Assembly (NCBI GenBank): GCA_949825025.1
Contig: OX463788.1
Location: 26,244,069 to 26,308,068 of the forward strand
Direction: 5' to 3'
Origin: Siphlonurus alternatus
Taxonomy: Eukaryota > Arthropoda > Insecta > Ephemeroptera > Siphlonuridae
DNA: 64,000 nt
Of this stretch, positions 60,421 to 64,000 are shown in pieces. The notes under the pieces were generated by a model. That model searched no databases. It was not told the DNA's origin and saw only the letters and a program-made list of their open reading frames with translations. The position numbers were made by a program, and so were the translations under genes. The first letter of the stretch is position 1. Every line of letters begins with the position of its first letter.

Positions 60421-60634
60421 AGTGAAGTAAAAATTTTCCAAGTCCAAATTGGACTTAGAAAATTTTCTGCTCAGCATGTAAATTAATAAATTTTATTGCA
60501 TATATTATTATTAAATTAATTCTGGCACTTATCTTTTTATTTATGATATTTATATATCTCAACATTAAGCTAGCTGCAAATAATAATAATTGGCGGCCAA
60601 TGAGCTCTATACAAGCCTTGTATAGAGCTCAATG

Positions 60635-60809
60635 CCCTAGTCGAAAAATAGGAGTGCTAAGTGGTAATTTGAGCAGTAGTCAAGTAGTTGACTACTTGTT
60701 TTTAAGTAATCAACTACTTGTTTTAAGTAGTTGACTACTTAAAAACAAGTAGTCAACTACTTGACTACTGCTCAAATTACCACTTAGCACTCTTATTTTT
60801 CGACTAGGG
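60635..60809. mobile_element. 175-bp palindromic MITE
   Basis: TIRs start CCCTAGTCGAAAAATA. Arms of about 65 bp with AAGTAGTTGACTACTT words form nested alternative hairpins. A separate 29-bp hairpin (GAGCTCTATACAAG and partner) directly precedes it at 60603-60631. Confidence 0.88.
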
Positions 60810-61293
60810 TGTTGGCGGCGCTCGAGTTTTTTTTTGTTATGATTTTTTGTTGTATACAAAACTTTTCAAGGTTTTGGCATAATTAAAAAAAAATTAATTC
60901 GTTGTTATATAATAATTAAGTTTTTTTTTTTTTTTACTTGATAACTATTATACCGTACAAGAGTTCACAAAAAAAAAAGTTTGAGATAAAAATATAAATT
61001 TTGCTTCAAATAACCCGCGCCGGATTTACTGCGCCACTTATGTTGTGCGCCGAGCTTTCTCATTGGTTGAAATTCTCGACAGCTGTTTTTTAAAAATAAA
61101 GAAAAAAACGTTAGGAAAAGAACGAAATGGCTTTGATATTATGGTGTTAATATTCATTAATTTACAACAGAATATGTGCATAAAACCACCTATTTAGGCT
61201 ACATTAACGGTAAGTAATTATCATTGCTTAATTTGAAATTATTTAAAGTGCTCCAAGAGCATCTTTTAATAGGTTTCTGTCAATATCTTTACA

Positions 61294-61507
61294 GGTTGAC
61301 CAAGCTGGTGGTTTTGCTTATGCTTGCTATGGCCGGTCAGTGTGTGAGCTGTGAGGAAGTTTCCAGTGGCAGGGTGCAAGAGTGCCTTCCCAAATAACAG
61401 ATGACCATGAGCGGTGTTGGATGATCGGATGGACCAAATGATGACACCTCTGGCCGGTACGTCCAGTTTTGTCACCATGCAGTTACCGTGGAGGAAACCC
61501 AAATTGT
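61294..61507 (+). other. GC-rich exon-like island, strand uncertain
   Basis: On the plus strand the acceptor ATATCTTTACAG precedes 61294 and the donor ATT|GTAAGTTG follows 61507. One plus frame begins with a hydrophobic stretch (TKLVVLLMLAMAGQCVSC) but stops after 33 codons. The minus strand is open throughout but lacks a good acceptor. It may be an exon of a non-coding RNA, or a coding exon on either strand. No family recognised. Confidence 0.35.
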
Positions 61508-61949
61508 AAGTTGCAAAATTATTAATATATAAAAAAGAGAAATGTTGTATGAACTTCCAATATGTTACAGTGTATGTATATGTAATATAGTGTACACAAC
61601 GGTATGAACACTGTGTGATCGAGCCATAGTGGCGTGGCCACAACTGCCGCAGTATAAACCAATCTTTACTCTTACTGTACTGCATATGCATACACCACTG
61701 AATGAATACAGTACACTATTGGTACAGTACTGTGTGCATACACTTCTTTATGAATATGCATACCCTACAGTACTGTATGAATTTCACTACATTCACTTCA
61801 ATATGCATACACTATATACTGTATTAAAAAAAATTAATCTTCTTTCCGATTCGGTTCTCTGTAATTTTAAGTACGGTACAGTACAGCAAAATTTGTTTGC
61901 TTATTATGCATATATACACAGTGTGGTAATCAAAAGTTAAAACCTATGC

Positions 61950-62130
61950 AGCCTTCAAAGCTAGTTGGCCCTTCATGACATCTGATGCCCTCCACCCTCC
62001 GCTCGCTTGCTTGTCCCCGTGCAGCGGTTCTGCAAGTTATATAAGTCTGAGAGTTGGCAGCGAGCAGGAGGAGGCATTGCATGTCGTGAAGCGCCGGTAG
62101 CTTTTGAGGTGGCTGCAAGCGGCCTTGGTA
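61950..62130. other. second GC-rich exon-like island, strand uncertain
   Basis: On the plus strand an acceptor CCTATGCAG lies at its left and GGCCTTG|GTAGGT at its right. Both strands hold open frames of about 50-65 codons. It could be the next exon of the 61294-61507 unit, but no reading frame joins them. Confidence 0.3.
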
Positions 62131-62460
62131 GGTCACATCGTTCGCTTAGCATAATATACCGTTATATTTTTTAATTATGTGAAGTGCTGTGTGATGAACT
62201 CCAAATAATTGAATGAAATTCAATGTGTAAGAAAGCCCCCCCCCCCCCACCTTTTCACTTAAATTTGAAAAAGTGCTGTCTTGCTCTCCGGAATGAAAAT
62301 TTTACATTATTAGGATGCGGTCGATTACCATAGAAGCTGATTTTAAAAATTTAAAAGCTTGCTTTTATAACTTTAGAGATTATACCATGTCTCCTAATGC
62401 ATGATGATGGCCAGTTTTTTTGCTTGCAAGCTCGTCTGTCTCTTTAAGAGTAAGGTAAAA

Positions 62461-62773
62461 CGTCCAATGTTAAAAAACATCCTTCACGTGAAAATTACTG
62501 TATGAAAATTATTTAAATTGTTCTACTCTACATTCCTATCCCAATCAGTAGCTAAAATATCAGGTGGACAAATTCTAGCTAGTTTTTTTAAGTTATGAAT
62601 TTTTAAAGTTAACTAATGTAATATATGAAAGTTCCATTTCTCCAAACCTAGAAACTAGCTCGAATTTGTACACCTGATATTTTAGCTACTGATAAGGGAT
62701 GTAGAGGAAAACATTTCAAATTTTGTTCATAATTTTCATGTGAGGTATTTTTTTTTTTAAAAAACATTGGGCG
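62461..62773. mobile_element. foldback MITE
   Basis: The ends CGTCCAATGTT and the complement of CGCCCAATGTT enclose arms containing ATCAGTAGCTAAAATATCAG and its partner. A related single arm lies at about 55150-55270. Confidence 0.75.
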
Positions 62774-63559
62774 TGTTGACTTCCCCATGAAAATGTGGAA
62801 CCGTTCTGAAGCTGGAAGTGACCACAGTTATTTACTAAATTTACCTCCTTTCCGTCTTCGAAGAACCTCTCATGTCTAAGCTGAATAAGGAAAGTCTTTG
62901 CAAAAAAACTACTTTCAGAGTTTACAGATGCAGACAGGCCTCTTCATTATTAATTTATTTTTAATTATTTATTTTATTTCTCTTTTTATCAACACCTCAA
63001 AAATTAAATTAATTAGATTAAGTATAAGCAGTACACCTAACCTTTTCTTTTGTATAAAGTAAAAAATTAATTCTCTCACAATTGAAATATTTTTGATCTA
63101 TGATTCAGTTTAAAAAAGACAAATAATATAATTATCTATATTATAGTAAACTAATTTTTTGATTTTCACTGTTCGAAGTTTGGATTTTATTTTCCCAATT
63201 TGCGCGATTTGCGGCAAATTTTACGTAAAATTTTAGTACCATATTTTGCTTATTAATGGCGTTTGAATGCAATTTTTTTAAAATTCGTTGTGTAATTGAC
63301 TGCTTGCAACACTTGTGAAATATAACAAACAATTTGTGCATCGTGTGTCTTTCTGTAGTCTGTACTGTAGTAATTTTAGTAATTGAATAAATTAGATTCC
63401 GGAAAATTACCTAAATAGATTATAAAATTTATAAATATTGCAGAATCATTACTCATTATCTCTCCTAAAATTTCGTATCATAATTTAATATATTATAAAA
63501 TAAGATGCTGTAATTTATACATATGAAATTGTACACAAATTTGCCACGAAAAAAAAAAA
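62774..63559. other. AT-rich sequence, nothing recognised
   Basis: No gene or clear repeat. Confidence 0.5.
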
Positions 63560-63782
63560 AAAGGATCCGTATTCGGATCCCCTTATTATCCCGTTAAAAA
63601 ATAAATGGACCGAATCCGGGTATCCGGGTCCCCCTAAAAAAAATAATGGACCGTATCCGGATATCCCAATCCCCTTAAAAAATAAAAGGATCTGGATCCT
63701 TTTTAGGATCCTCTTAAAAAATAAAGGGATCGGATACCCGGATTCGGATCCGCTTAAAACGTAAGGGGATTCGGTCCCTGAT
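63560..63782. repeat. about 40-bp tandem array with GGATCC and CCGGATAC words
   Basis: Five to six units, each with CTTAAAAAATAAA followed by GGATCCGGAT-type sequence, recur about every 40 bp. The style resembles, but is not the same as, the arrays in 34046-35252. It may be one end of a similar element. Confidence 0.7.
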
Positions 63783-64000
63783 TTTAATATTATGTCTTTT
63801 TAATGTTTTGACACTTTTTTTTTTTGTTTTTTTAGTCTTCTCGAATTTTCACTTGAAATGCGACATTAAGGGCATTGGGTGTAGCACCGGTAGTTGGCAA
63901 CACTGACGTATCTTCACCATGTTAATTTTTGATCATTGCTCCTCGGAGTAATTTTTATGCTAGAGCTAAGCTGATTGCTGTAGTATCAAGATAATTAGTA

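Overview
This is a fragment of an AT-rich animal (metazoan, most likely invertebrate) nuclear genome. The evidence is two genes with canonical GT-AG introns that encode animal proteins, pol III-type tRNA-derived repeats, several decayed non-LTR retrotransposons and many non-autonomous DNA transposons. The species cannot be named from the sequence alone. A marine invertebrate fits, but that is inference.

Layout: 1-6170 has no gene and is dominated by a 3.2 kb foldback repeat (about 1650-4830). 6172-11140 holds a complete minus-strand gene for a chondroitin sulfate N-acetylgalactosaminyltransferase-like enzyme. It has five coding exons plus a probable 5' leader exon, and its introns carry MITEs and a SINE-like repeat. 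11.8-32.6 kb is a gene-free transposon landscape: fragments of at least five LINEs, nested hAT-type insertions with readable 8-bp target duplications, a GC-rich element set between TAA repeats, and a 3.8 kb terminal-inverted-repeat element (22721-26531) built from arrays of a self-complementary CAAGATCTTG word. 32786-51533 is a plus-strand ANKRD13C orthologue with ten coding exons. Its 9.2 kb second intron holds an almost intact LINE ORF on the opposite strand, itself split by a 1.2 kb hAT-like element, plus a second 0.9 kb hAT-like element. Later introns hold foldback elements. 51.5-64 kb has the ANKRD13C 3' region, more foldback repeats, a degenerate LINE piece, a possible small secreted Tyr/Gly-rich peptide gene (59.8-60.0 kb, frame broken) and two GC-rich exon-like islands (61.3 and 62.0 kb) whose strand is uncertain.

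The two genes are functionally separate. One is a Golgi glycosyltransferase that makes chondroitin chains; the other is an ER-associated ankyrin-repeat chaperone for membrane receptors. Exon models were built by hand from splice sites, reading frame and resemblance to family members recalled from memory. Both models close exactly in frame (466 and 437 codons). The most interesting leftovers are the nested hAT footprints, the CAAGATCTTG element, possible hammerhead-ribozyme motifs in two foldback repeats, and an intronic near-perfect hairpin.
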